Shown piece by piece: positions 37,701-45,505 of a DNA stretch of 64,000 bases. Below the pieces are notes generated by a model, which was not told the origin of the DNA, searched no databases, and was given only the letters and a program-made list of their open reading frames with translations. The stretch covers positions 1-64,000 of the forward strand of contig DATEOC010000030.1 in assembly GCA_035274425.1 (NCBI GenBank). Reading direction: 5' to 3'. The position numbers and the translations under genes were made by a program. How positions within the stretch are numbered: the first letter of the stretch is position 1; every line of letters begins with the position of its first letter. The stretch comes from JADMIH01 sp035274425. GTDB lineage: Bacteria > Chloroflexota > Chloroflexia > QHBQ01 > JADMIH01.

Positions 37701-37788
37701 CCTCGTAGACATCGGCCATAGCTCCGGCACCAACGGGCCGTATGACGCTGTATCTGCCTCCTAGTGTCGCGCCTTGTAGATTCACCAT
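34756..37788 (-). CDS. Dual kinase-domain Ser/Thr kinase with C-terminal beta-sandwich and VWA-like domain, module A
   Basis: A 1010-residue cytosolic protein. Kinase domain 1 (about 12-273) has the glycine loop VGAGAMADVYEA, K42, H134-R-D136, K138, N141 and D154-Y-S (DFG changed to DYS), so it could be active. A Pro/Ser linker follows. Kinase-like domain 2 (about 362-690) has VALKVL and LIDFGLA, but the HRD region reads AHGGLSMEDIL, without the catalytic Asp; it is probably a pseudokinase. Then come a beta-sandwich region ('IDFGSVSSEW', about 735-840) and a VWA-like domain starting LDLILLIDTIGT, with a broken DxSxS. No PASTA repeats or membrane helix are seen, unlike PknB. The FHA proteins in the same module are the likely readers of its phosphorylation. 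Confidence 0.88.
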   Translation of the reverse strand: MVNLQGATLGGRYSVIRPVGAGAMADVYEARDMTLKRRVAIKLLKESLAEDSNAVERIRREALAASRFYHKNLVQIYDLGEYDERPYIVMELVEGLNLRELYLQYQPAPIEWAVNITLQLLAGLEHIHQSGRRHRDIKPRNILVGADGILKLIDYSIIKGQADPDLTMMGTVFGSAGYISPEQARGEPAENASDLYSVGIVLYEMLAGSPPFQGTRDELMRQHSNPTLLPPSLRTYRPDVPEALENIIMKAIAKKLTDRFQSTRELTVALEAFVAGNLRDSAGRADRHSYPHSQPISMGQAHDPSNHSSHSTASLPYGVPSQVASVTSGASAAPGRGHNGRAQHAPPPGYTTTTSIFDHRYALVRLIHQGEYTEVWLASDMGPLPAGAAHQPRAVTGTYPYVALKVLREELVTNKIAVSIFRREINVTSTLWTRTRQPDGQAALYSKTYIAPLLHVGEFQARPYMVMEFIADDHSAGLRRANAGHVWGFHRCYLVAEALTRALEWLHGAGWAHGGLSMEDILVSVGSNSPRNATLTVKLIDFGLAHEIEGGKPKRVQPGKESFVAQTQEEGKQHLLPYMAPERFSGSTPGNLPSVAADIYAVGAILHTLFIRESSARQQEAAGAIGQLPVHYPSLYEIPYPPHTQFISIIEKCLDPAPDKRYKSATELLKVLHNYKDFTQQNTEPLAALPPPFTIMRGKTNIDFGSVSSEWSPRTQTFVIEANSDQPGTIKYESDDAKRWLDIDTLSFASDGNTTVTVTVDPAKLPHPGDHTTRILVATETPHHSVRLPVRVRLLSGLDLILLIDTIGTEEMIDARRSIAKELIFEVEDKVTHRGGLRVAVIAYWCRTPGSGQRPLRVHNFNDSAPAIEMLGKLAPDLGRSYPLESSLDEALAEAGKLGWSAHAWHALVAIAGRPPYPPPGQAQYPHQVESPLAVNWKDGLRKLKSRQALFNTVISCPIYWPDGAAITAPSYAEKYRDVCFQAFDSWTPIDNIYPSVLARQIEEHMKKES

Positions 37789-37840
37789 AGTTGGGGGAAC
37801 TCCAATAACTAAAACGCGTTGATATTCCTATGGCGCTCAA

Positions 37841-38899
37841 TCAGCGCACGCACATGGCTATCTCAGAGCGATGAAAACTAAACTGGCCCTCGATAATGAT
37901 GATATAAAGCCCACGAGGAGATCCTGCTTCAGGCGTATATGTGAGCACAGGCGCGCTACCAGACACATACGACGATGTGGCTTTACTCATGAGCTTTAGC
38001 GGGCGCGTTGTCCCGTCTGGCAATAACACAATAGCCCATACAGGCTCTGGCCTCGAAAAGCCCCACGCATAAACCTCGACTTGGTGTCCTGTCTCGACAT
38101 TTTGCGGTAAAGCTTTCCCATAGCGGGTGGTGCTCAGGTCGCAGGGCGCAGTGCCGTAGCTCGAATTGGTCATATACATTCGCCCAATGGGGTATGAGAA
38201 CACATGAAACGCAGGCCCATACTCAGGGTAATATCCAATTATGGCCCGCTCGAAGTACTGGACAATACGCTCGCCCGAACCGATTAGGCTTTGCTCCTTG
38301 AACTGGTCAGAGATAGGAAGCCCTTGTAAAGTCAAGCCGCCATGAGATTTCCAGTAATCGAGGAAAAGCCCGCCCAAGTGCTTGCCCGTTTCTGCCAAGA
38401 ACTCACTACCTGGCACACTAATGGGAGACTGACCTGGAGCGCCCTCAGCCCCTGGATAGCGTCGTTTGTACAGATAGCTGCCTAACGAAGAGAGCAGAAT
38501 ATCGCGAGGCGGCCTGTTCTCCGGATGATACTCCAGGCGCGCCCATTCAAAATACTGCATGGTATACGTAAGGCCATTGCCCTCACTGGTAATCTCCTGT
38601 GCGCGCGAGATCGGATAGCCTAACGCCTCGATGCCCCCGTTAGCATCCAGGAAGTCCAGGAAGCGGTCACACACTTCAAAGCCGCCCTGCTCAAACATCC
38701 GGCAGTGACCGCCGCTAAAACTGAAGTGGTTGAAGGCCGCATGCTTCATCTGAAGATCACGCTCGCGCGCACTAGTAAGGGCTCCCGCCAATAGAGCAAC
38801 AACTGCGATGGTGCCAAAGAGATACCATACGCAACCCAGCCTCCGTCCTTTGAGCTGCTTCTGGCTTGAATAGGCTTGAGGATAAGGATAAGCTGCCAC
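37841..38899 (-). CDS. Membrane-anchored surface protein with paired GG/PIS/QYFE repeats
   Basis: A 352-residue protein with one N-terminal helix (about 22-42) and an extracytoplasmic remainder. Two similar repeats are visible: about residues 80-130 (NGGIEALGYPIS, MQYFEWARLEYHPE) and 175-225 (HGGLTLQGLPIS, VQYFERAIIGYYPE). This repeat is frequent in Chloroflexota surface proteins and is loosely like LGFP-type wall-binding repeats. The C-terminal 100 residues look like an Ig-type beta fold. Two to four Cys may form disulfides. Module B has no counterpart. It may bind peptidoglycan made by the module's PBP and RodA proteins; inference. Confidence 0.8.
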   Translation of the reverse strand: MAAYPYPQAYSSQKQLKGRRLGCVWYLFGTIAVVALLAGALTSARERDLQMKHAAFNHFSFSGGHCRMFEQGGFEVCDRFLDFLDANGGIEALGYPISRAQEITSEGNGLTYTMQYFEWARLEYHPENRPPRDILLSSLGSYLYKRRYPGAEGAPGQSPISVPGSEFLAETGKHLGGLFLDYWKSHGGLTLQGLPISDQFKEQSLIGSGERIVQYFERAIIGYYPEYGPAFHVFSYPIGRMYMTNSSYGTAPCDLSTTRYGKALPQNVETGHQVEVYAWGFSRPEPVWAIVLLPDGTTRPLKLMSKATSSYVSGSAPVLTYTPEAGSPRGLYIIIIEGQFSFHRSEIAMCVR

Positions 38900-38900
38900 G

Positions 38901-39284
38901 TTAAGGTGATCTACCAGGGACGTTAGCGCCAGGAGGGCTATTTGGGAGGCTGCCGGGCATATTGATTAAGCTTGGATCGGGCAATTTGGCTCCTGTCCTA
39001 TCATCAAGCTCCGTGGAGAAGAGATATTCCATAGCACTGCCCGCCAGACCGATGACAGTTTGCAAGCTAGCGGTGGGATTTGAGCTGGTTGAAGTGACGC
39101 CCGAATACTCAATAATTTGGCGGAGGCGCTGCATCATAACTTGTCGCTCCTTGCGACGCTTACGCCTCCCGGCTGAGTTCGACAGGAAAATCCCAAGCAT
39201 CAATCCGAGCAGCAAACCTGCGGCCAGGGCTGCTCCAAGCATGATGAGAGTAGACTGCTCCAAAGTAACAGAGAAGATGTTCAT
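38901..39284 (-). CDS. Small single-helix membrane protein
   Basis: A 127-residue protein with a helix at about residues 10-32 (LIMLGAALAAGLLLGLMLGIFL), a very basic stretch right after it (GRRKRRKERQ), and a Pro/Gly/Ser-rich C-terminus. The charge pattern places the C-terminus inside. It ends 1 nt before the surface repeat protein starts, so the two are probably co-translated. No family is recognised. Confidence 0.7.
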   Translation of the reverse strand: MNIFSVTLEQSTLIMLGAALAAGLLLGLMLGIFLSNSAGRRKRRKERQVMMQRLRQIIEYSGVTSTSSNPTASLQTVIGLAGSAMEYLFSTELDDRTGAKLPDPSLINMPGSLPNSPPGANVPGRSP

Positions 39285-39358
39285 AAATCAGACCTCATGC
39301 AGACTAGCGCCTCGATTCCAAAGCACAATCTGAGAGCGGTACGATCAACTTGCGCTAC

Positions 39359-39364
39359 ATTATA
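39359..39364 (-). promoter_or_regulatory. Possible -10 element for the small TM protein gene
   Basis: TATAAT on the minus strand, in an AT-rich stretch about 75 nt upstream of the small membrane protein start. No good -35 hexamer stands at the right distance, so this is weak. Confidence 0.25.
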
Positions 39365-39396
39365 TCATATTGTTTTCTAAATAGTGCGGGGTAAAT

Positions 39397-40179
39397 TCAT
39401 GCACTGTTATCTTCATCAAAGTCAAAATAGTAGGAACCTATACGAATTTGATCACCGGAACTCAATATATGGGCCGTTGTTATACGTATTTCCTGACCAC
39501 GGGCGGGAGTTCGGACAAAAACGCCATTGCCGAGTATCGTAGGAGTAAGATCCTCTATATGGTAGTGCTTATTTCGATGCACAATTTTTGCGTGCTGGCG
39601 AGATACGTAGCGATCATCCAGGAGAAGGTCGTTATCCATGCCCCTCCCTATGGTGATAATGCTTCTATTCAATGGATATACGTGACCCCTCAGTTTGTGC
39701 CCTTGCAAACAGCGTAGGACGCCTTGCAGTTGGTATTCCGGCTGTGGAATGTCCAGGCCAAGCGTGGATACTTCCTGTCCTTCCCCTACCAAAGGCGAGG
39801 CGCCAGGCGTTGATGATAAGACATATATATGAGGGTCTCGCTTCGTAGCATCCGAGGACCACTTCAACTCTATCCGGGGTCTGTCAAGAAGTTGGTAACG
39901 ATCAGAGGCAGCTATGTACTGTTGGAGATACTCATTAAGCTCATGCTGGCGTATAGCTGGCGTCGAGGTCGAAACAATGTTCTTGTAATCAGCAGGGTGA
40001 AGGATAACCCCGAAGTAGAGCGGCACCCCAGCCTGGTGCAGCTCAGAAATCACTCTATCGCTATACCCTTCCAACATCCTCACTAGCTCCGGGAACTGAA
40101 GAGGACGTTTAAAAGGACCAATAAATAGGCGATCCATCCAGCGCGTTATTGAGTCTTCTACAGTCTGCAAGACACGCAC
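39397..40179 (-). CDS. FhaA-like protein: DUF3662 plus FHA domain, module A
   Basis: A 260-residue cytosolic protein. The N-terminal 120 residues match the FhaA_N/DUF3662 plan (helix RVLQTVEDSITRWMDRLF, then 'ELVRMLEGYSDRV' and 'YFGVILHPADYKNI'). The C-terminal FHA domain (about 165-258) shows ITIGRGMDND, VSRQHAKI and GNGVFV. In Actinobacteria FhaA binds phosphorylated partners and controls peptidoglycan synthesis. Here it heads the - strand series leading to the kinase, GTPase and GAP1 genes, the same order as 59943 to 51827 in module B. Confidence 0.87.
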   Translation of the reverse strand: MRVLQTVEDSITRWMDRLFIGPFKRPLQFPELVRMLEGYSDRVISELHQAGVPLYFGVILHPADYKNIVSTSTPAIRQHELNEYLQQYIAASDRYQLLDRPRIELKWSSDATKRDPHIYVLSSTPGASPLVGEGQEVSTLGLDIPQPEYQLQGVLRCLQGHKLRGHVYPLNRSIITIGRGMDNDLLLDDRYVSRQHAKIVHRNKHYHIEDLTPTILGNGVFVRTPARGQEIRITTAHILSSGDQIRIGSYYFDFDEDNSA

Positions 40180-40320
40180 GGTAGTACACTCCCGTCCAAG
40201 AGTAGATTTTCAAGCGCTCACCAAATGCATGGTACCCACTACTCATAGAGGCCACTGGCATGTAGTTATCTGAGCGCGAATAGCCCCCAGGGCTTATCAC
40301 CATATCTACGTATGATTTTC

Positions 40321-40350
40321 TTGCATAGTATATAACATAAGCCGTATACT
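40321..40350 (+). promoter_or_regulatory. Putative promoter with very short leader
   Basis: TTGCAT (40321-40326), an 18-nt spacer and TATACT (40345-40350). The ATG at 40372 is only about 15 nt from the expected start of transcription, leaving room for almost no ribosome site. This favours ATG 40372 over the TTG at 40351. Confidence 0.45.
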
Positions 40351-40371
40351 TTGTCCACTGTCCGCTACTAT

Positions 40372-41247
40372 ATGACACCAGATAGCAGCTATGCGAATAT
40401 CAAGATTTCAACCTGGTTGGCCCCTGGCTTACCGGTATTATATGCGATTCTTATCATAATCGAGAGGACGCGCGATATATGGCGTCCCATCAGCATCCTC
40501 CTATACTTATTAATCACTCTTATCGCTCTTATAGTTATCGGGATATATGCGATCGCTTCAGAGTATTACAGGCAGAGACATTTGAGGATCGCCTCAATGA
40601 ATATGGCCGTAGTAATTCTGTGTGCTACGGCCATACTAGTATCATTCAGCCAGATCGCTAAACATCTATATGTGCTGTTTGGAGGGTTCAATGCCAATAA
40701 CGCAGGTTATTGGCATTGGCTGAGGTTTGGAGTATCGAAGTTGCTGGAAGGCCCTGTTCTCGATATAGCTGGGGGCTACAAGCTACAGCTATCTGAGATA
40801 GTACCGACCGATATATGGTCGCAGACGCTCGTACTCATCTTCCGCACTTCGCTGCAAATATTGGTACTAGCAACCCTGTTTCGAGAGTTTCGTCGGTGGA
40901 GACACTACAGGGCTTTCAACTCTTCGCCTACAAGCCCAAGAGCAGGATACTTCAGATTCATTCTACCGAGCATAGGGACCATCATCATCATGGCCGTTTG
41001 GGCGGTTCCCACAGCCATAGGGATTGGGGCACTTGCCAGAGATGGCTTGGATGCACAGGCAACATGGCTTGCATTTAGATTTGGCGTGCCCGTCTTCCTT
41101 AGCGTATGGCTGACCTGGACAAGTGTGCAGGCTCTTTTCAGTCTGGGTGGTCTGAGAAACAAATTTTTCTCAGTAGCGGGTATCGGTGTGGGGCTGTGGT
41201 TACTGTCAACATATCAACCCGCCCTGTGGCAATTCATATATGGATGA
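40372..41247 (+). CDS. Hypothetical multi-pass membrane protein
   Basis: A 291-residue protein with seven to eight hydrophobic helices spread over its length (about 15-30, 40-62, 75-95, 145-170, 195-220 and 230-290). Short loops contain basic residues. It is divergent from the FhaA-like gene. No family is recognised and no catalytic motif is visible. Base composition is AT-rich relative to the first 25 kb. It may belong to module A or be the first gene of the next region. Confidence 0.65.
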   Translation: MTPDSSYANIKISTWLAPGLPVLYAILIIIERTRDIWRPISILLYLLITLIALIVIGIYAIASEYYRQRHLRIASMNMAVVILCATAILVSFSQIAKHLYVLFGGFNANNAGYWHWLRFGVSKLLEGPVLDIAGGYKLQLSEIVPTDIWSQTLVLIFRTSLQILVLATLFREFRRWRHYRAFNSSPTSPRAGYFRFILPSIGTIIIMAVWAVPTAIGIGALARDGLDAQATWLAFRFGVPVFLSVWLTWTSVQALFSLGGLRNKFFSVAGIGVGLWLLSTYQPALWQFIYG

Positions 41248-41292
41248 GCAAACTGTATTTAGAGCGCCTTTCAAAACCTGCGAACAGCTTTG

Positions 41293-41321
41293 GGACGAAG
41301 GACGAAAGACGAAGGACGAAG
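41293..41321. repeat. Four-unit GRACGAA tandem repeat
   Basis: Four consecutive 7-mers (GGACGAA, GGACGAA, AGACGAA, GGACGAA) stand in the 227-bp gap after the multi-pass membrane protein. Two-unit versions occur in intergenic DNA at 21089-21099 and, on the other strand, 48797-48808. The rest of this gap holds no gene that I can support. Confidence 0.75.
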
Positions 41322-41474
41322 CCAGTTGCCATGAGGTTTTGAAATGCACTTTTAGTTGCAGAGTGCGACTTCACGCTCTGAGAAATGAAAATCGAAAGTT
41401 GGATCGACCTTGTCGTCCCAGACTGGGATAAAATAGTTCAGTAGTGTAAATACCTCTCCCCGCGATCTATTTCC

Positions 41475-42731
41475 TTAGGGTGCAGAGGGCGCTCCTCGGT
41501 AGGCGGACGCCGGACAAAAGGTTTTGAAATCACATGCGGTGCAGGTTTCCTCAGCGGGATTGGGGGTCCAGGTCTTAGTGATGATACCGCCTCTACTCTC
41601 ACGTGCAACGGACGACTCGATTTCGGCGACGATATGATCGAAGGCCTCGAGGCTTGCTTGAATCTGACCTGGATTCACAGCAACCTCGCGGAATGACCGC
41701 CTCTTTCGATAGTCAAAGGAGAGTTCACCGGGCAGTGTTGGCATTCGTGGGAAGGGTTGCGGACTGCTGGTGTCACGGCCCGATTTCCACCATTCTGAGA
41801 CTTGATCAAGCCACGACGCTTGATTAACGTTTGCTTGCAGGTCTTTTGTGAGCGCCAGTTGGTCCCGCCAAAGGCGCTTGATTCTTGGCCAATTTTGGAT
41901 TGCTTTAGCATCGGCACCGGTTGGCACCAGATCAGTGTTGATTGGTGAGGAGTGGGCTCCGTAGATATCTTCGTAGAGACGGTCCATGTCCTCTGTGCTA
42001 GGGACGAGTTCGTTCAAGTACAGGAGAATACCGCTACGAACGTCTGGGCTACCGGGCTGTTGCCCTCGCAGCCAAGCGTAAGTTAGAACCTGGTGCCGGT
42101 GATCTTGCCAACTGGTGTGGTGGGGATCGTTCAGGCTCGGCCTGCGCATACCCTTGTAATCGATGATGAGTTCATACGTTTGGTTTGTCAACGATCCAAG
42201 GATCGCATTAGCGAAAGGATTTGGATCCACGATGGGGTTGAGCTGAATCCTCGTCATAACATCCACTACTCCTTGTACCTCGTAGTAATTGCTCTGGCGA
42301 ATACTGTCGGTGGCGGCTGGTATCTGCCGAATACCGCGAAGAGTGACCTCTGCGTCTGAGATTTCGGGGAAGAGGAATGGCCCCCACGTGTTGATAGCGA
42401 CGAAGGCACGTTCAATTGCGATGGCAAGGAGCTGGACCCTCTGAAAATGAATACCACGTGCCGCAAGACGTCGGATGATGAGGTGGATTATTGGCTGGAG
42501 CTGGGGATCGGACCAGGGGAACGAATGATTGCCAGCTTTCCAGAAGCGATAGGCTTCTTCCATGACACCATGGATGAACTGACCGAACCATAGTTGGACG
42601 GGTTTAGATGGAGGTAAAGCTCCTCGATTTTGATAGCGGTATTGGAGGCCACAGGTTCGATAAGAGAGGAGGTCTCCAGTAAGGCTGTAGGCTGGAACTT
42701 CATACGGAGTGGGACGGACGGAGAGCGGCAT
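41475..42731 (-). CDS. PD-(D/E)XK nuclease with Fe-S type Cys set (RecB/AddB/Cas4-like)
   Basis: A 418-residue nuclease. The N-terminus has YSLTGDLLSYRTC (Cys27), the usual first motif of AddB/Cas4 nucleases. The catalytic core shows VVDVMTRI and LIIDYKGMRR (D...DYK, about 175-218). The C-terminus has C397-X2-C400-X5-C406. With Cys27 this makes the four-Cys iron-sulfur clasp of this class. It follows the UvrD-type helicase gene by 13 nt, so both are likely one unit, an AddAB-like split. Recombination repair is possible, but the nearby NERD-helicase and Pycsar-like genes favour defence. Confidence 0.87.
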   Translation of the reverse strand: MPLSVRPTPYEVPAYSLTGDLLSYRTCGLQYRYQNRGALPPSKPVQLWFGQFIHGVMEEAYRFWKAGNHSFPWSDPQLQPIIHLIIRRLAARGIHFQRVQLLAIAIERAFVAINTWGPFLFPEISDAEVTLRGIRQIPAATDSIRQSNYYEVQGVVDVMTRIQLNPIVDPNPFANAILGSLTNQTYELIIDYKGMRRPSLNDPHHTSWQDHRHQVLTYAWLRGQQPGSPDVRSGILLYLNELVPSTEDMDRLYEDIYGAHSSPINTDLVPTGADAKAIQNWPRIKRLWRDQLALTKDLQANVNQASWLDQVSEWWKSGRDTSSPQPFPRMPTLPGELSFDYRKRRSFREVAVNPGQIQASLEAFDHIVAEIESSVARESRGGIITKTWTPNPAEETCTACDFKTFCPASAYRGAPSAP

Positions 42732-42744
42732 AGTTTATTCTCCT

Positions 42745-45123
42745 TTATATATGAACGAGGTCTGGTAGGCCTTGCCATGGCCATAAGCCGTCGCGGGTCC
42801 AACCAACGGCGACATTGGGAATGGGCCTCGGCTCACCGTTGGGCTGACTAAGACCCACAAGGAGGAGCACATCCTGGGGCCTGCTATAGGCGACGAAGTA
42901 CTGACGTACGAGATCATCGAAAGCACGATCGAGTGCGGGTCGAACTGGCAGGGAAGCAAGGGGAGAGAAGGGTCTGACAGCATCCTCCAAGTTTTGAGAG
43001 GGGCCACCGCTCTTGGGGAAGCGTTTGAAGGCGTGGGCAGGGTGATTATTCTTGAAATCACTTCCGACATTGACGATGACTAGGGGGAACTCCAGGCCTT
43101 TTGACTGATGAACTGAGAGGATGTTGAAGCGGTCGCGGGGAAGTTGTTCGATCAGAGTTTCTGAGATCTCGATCATCCCTGATGCAAGAGGATGGAAGAT
43201 GCCCCAGAGGTTGTCCTTGATCGATTCCTCACTTGCAGGCGGGTCGCGGCGAATGGCGGCATCGTACTTCAGGAACTGTGCAGATTGAGTGATGGTGCGA
43301 CTAACGGCCTCGAGGTAGACGAGACCTTCCGGGTCGTCTTGAAGAGCAGGGATCCATGTGATGAGATTGTAGAGGAGTTCGATGAGCGGGGTCTCGCGGG
43401 GCCACCTACCCGCTCCGCGTGGCGAGCGATTCTGCCACGCCGTCACGAATCTGCTTAAGTGATTCAAGCGGATGGAGGTGCCTGGTGGGGTGTTGGGGGT
43501 GGGTGGATTGGAAGCGATGTACCCTTGCGCAGCAAGTCTCCACGTTTGGAAGACGCCCGGTGTATCACCAGGAAAGTTAGTGATATTGTTCTGAACTCGC
43601 GACCCTGGATCGATGCACTCGAGCATGAGGCCGAGAACCTGCTGAACCTCTGGGATGCGACAGAATTCCTGTCCACGTGGGTTGAAGACTTTAATGGGTG
43701 TAGGGAGACTTTCGAGCTTTCTACGGAGGAGCAGTGGCAGACGGGGGGTACCTCCGGAGTTATACTCTCTAGGGGAACTCGATAGTAGAGCACAGTCGCC
43801 AATTGCACCGTGGGCAGGATCTTTGACGATAAGAAACTGCCGCCCTAGATGCTGGACTACGACGCCAGTGCCATTGAAGACAGAATCGATGAAGCCGGCA
43901 AGGTCATGGGCCAACGTTTCGAGGTCTGGGCGAAAGATGCCGAGGATGGGGTATTCAGCGAAGGAGCCCGTTCGGGCAGCTATCAATGGCGGCTTTCCAA
44001 CGACGCGTGCGGGAATATACTCGGAATCGAGCGTAACGAAGTCGCTATACATGGAGACGATGTTACTTGTCGAGCGGTAGTTATTGTTCAGGTATATGGA
44101 GAGCGGCTGGATGGCACATTGGGCACTCACCCGATCCGAGAAGTTGGCAAAGAGATCAACGGTGGCCCCCCGGAAGCGGTACAGAGACTGGTCGTCATCA
44201 CCGACAACGGTGAAGGAGCCAGAATGAGCCACAGCGGCCCTAGCCATTGCGAAATAAATCTGTTCCTGTAAATAGTTTGTGTCCTGGTACTCGTCAACTA
44301 AGACTACCCGGAGGTCTTCTAGGAAGCGATCGAGAAGGCCGGTACCAAGGCGGGTGAGGAATTCGCCTTCCAGAGAGGCAAAGTCCATAACGAGATCATC
44401 TGTGAGCTTAGCGTGGTAATCTGAAATGATACGGCAAAGGATAGAGACACCTGGATTTGCAGGAGCCAGGCTACTCTCAAAAGAGGCAACATCGACCTGG
44501 TCATGAAGAAAGCGGTCCCTCGCTGCTCGGCAGAAGTCGAGCATTTGTCTGATGTTAACGGGGCGATTACTCGCCAAAGCTGCTTTTACGTAGGTTTGAA
44601 AGTCCAGGTCCTTGTCTCGACGTTCCGGCCACTTCCAAAGGCCGAACCGCTGCATGAGAGCATCGGCGACGAACTCATCGAGGGGAATCGGCGGTTGGGT
44701 GCCCGAGGCACGAATTTCGGAGAGAGTTTGCTCGGCGATGCTATCGAGCGTTCCTGTGACTACGCGGTTGAGGTCTAGGGCCTCAACCTGTCGCCGAAGC
44801 ATGGAACTTGAACTTGGATCACGGATGAGCGCATTACGCAGGTCGTCTCCCCAACCAAGGATGCGGGAGCGAAGTTCACCTGCGGCCTTGCGGGTAAAGG
44901 TAGTGGCAAGGATGGAGGCTGGGTCAACATCATCGACGAAGATAAGCTTAAGGACGCGAAGGGTGAGAACGGTAGTCTTGCCGCTACCTGGTCCGGCGAT
45001 AATGAAGAGAGATTGATTTAGAGTTGCGACGACCGCATCACGTTGAGATTTGTCTCTGTCGATGCGCCTGTTGAGGAGAGAGGGATCTGTGACGAGGGAG
45101 AGGAAGCGGGAGAGTGGGATCAC
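42745..45123 (-). CDS. UvrD/PcrA-type superfamily 1 helicase
   Basis: A 792-residue ATP-dependent DNA helicase. Motifs: I AGPGSGKT (43-50), Ia ATTFTRKAAGELR, II VLVDEYQDTN, III VVGDDDQSLYRFRGA, V VHQSKGLEFPLVIV and VI VAYSRPQDVLLL. Start ATG 45123 follows a weak purine tract. Middle inserts (about 380-560) are longer than in PcrA. It ends 13 nt before the nuclease gene. The pair is AddA-like plus AddB-like in function, but the helicase lacks a fused nuclease domain. Confidence 0.9.
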   Translation of the reverse strand: MIPLSRFLSLVTDPSLLNRRIDRDKSQRDAVVATLNQSLFIIAGPGSGKTTVLTLRVLKLIFVDDVDPASILATTFTRKAAGELRSRILGWGDDLRNALIRDPSSSSMLRRQVEALDLNRVVTGTLDSIAEQTLSEIRASGTQPPIPLDEFVADALMQRFGLWKWPERRDKDLDFQTYVKAALASNRPVNIRQMLDFCRAARDRFLHDQVDVASFESSLAPANPGVSILCRIISDYHAKLTDDLVMDFASLEGEFLTRLGTGLLDRFLEDLRVVLVDEYQDTNYLQEQIYFAMARAAVAHSGSFTVVGDDDQSLYRFRGATVDLFANFSDRVSAQCAIQPLSIYLNNNYRSTSNIVSMYSDFVTLDSEYIPARVVGKPPLIAARTGSFAEYPILGIFRPDLETLAHDLAGFIDSVFNGTGVVVQHLGRQFLIVKDPAHGAIGDCALLSSSPREYNSGGTPRLPLLLRRKLESLPTPIKVFNPRGQEFCRIPEVQQVLGLMLECIDPGSRVQNNITNFPGDTPGVFQTWRLAAQGYIASNPPTPNTPPGTSIRLNHLSRFVTAWQNRSPRGAGRWPRETPLIELLYNLITWIPALQDDPEGLVYLEAVSRTITQSAQFLKYDAAIRRDPPASEESIKDNLWGIFHPLASGMIEISETLIEQLPRDRFNILSVHQSKGLEFPLVIVNVGSDFKNNHPAHAFKRFPKSGGPSQNLEDAVRPFSPLASLPVRPALDRAFDDLVRQYFVAYSRPQDVLLLVGLSQPNGEPRPIPNVAVGWTRDGLWPWQGLPDLVHI

Positions 45124-45505
45124 CTGAGACCTCCTTTAGGAAGGTCCTCGGAGGCTGCATCGGAGATGGCTAGGAGCCAGCACTTCATTTGGGACATCTT
45201 TGCACCGATGCGCCCTGTGGAGATGACTGTTGCGGCTTTTTGAATAACGCCAAAGTTAACGCCACTGTAGCACTGTAGCGTTGTAGGGCTGGCAGGGGTT
45301 CTGGCGTTAGGCGTTTTCGTTGTGAGCACGCGACCATGAGGAGGAAGCGTGGTTGTGACATTAAGTTCTCCTACATAATCTGGGGGACATAGTGAAGCAT
45401 AGCAAAATCACTGCCTAGAGATGAGGTGTGATGTCCCTAGTCACGATAGTAGAAGCGATTATACCAAACTAAGGCGGCAAAGTACAAGGATTAGAGGCGA
45501 CAGTA
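45124..45505. other. Intergenic region with repeated TAACGCC motif
   Basis: 382 bases with no supportable gene. TAACGCC occurs at 45245-45251 and 45257-45263; its complement GGCGTTA is at 45303-45309 and GGCGTTT at 45310-45316. Between them is a short CTGTAG-type direct repeat (45265-45286). The arrangement could be a paired binding site or a weak hairpin. It lies between the two helicase genes, both on the minus strand. Confidence 0.5.

Noticed and set aside
41293..41321. CRISPR array
   Set aside because: The heptamers are contiguous, with no spacers and far too short repeat units; no cas genes are present. The Cas4-like nuclease nearby is better explained as AddB-like beside a helicase.
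42745..45123. Gabija system (GajB helicase)
   Set aside because: The partner is an AddB-type nuclease with an Fe-S clasp, not an OLD-family ATPase-TOPRIM GajA.
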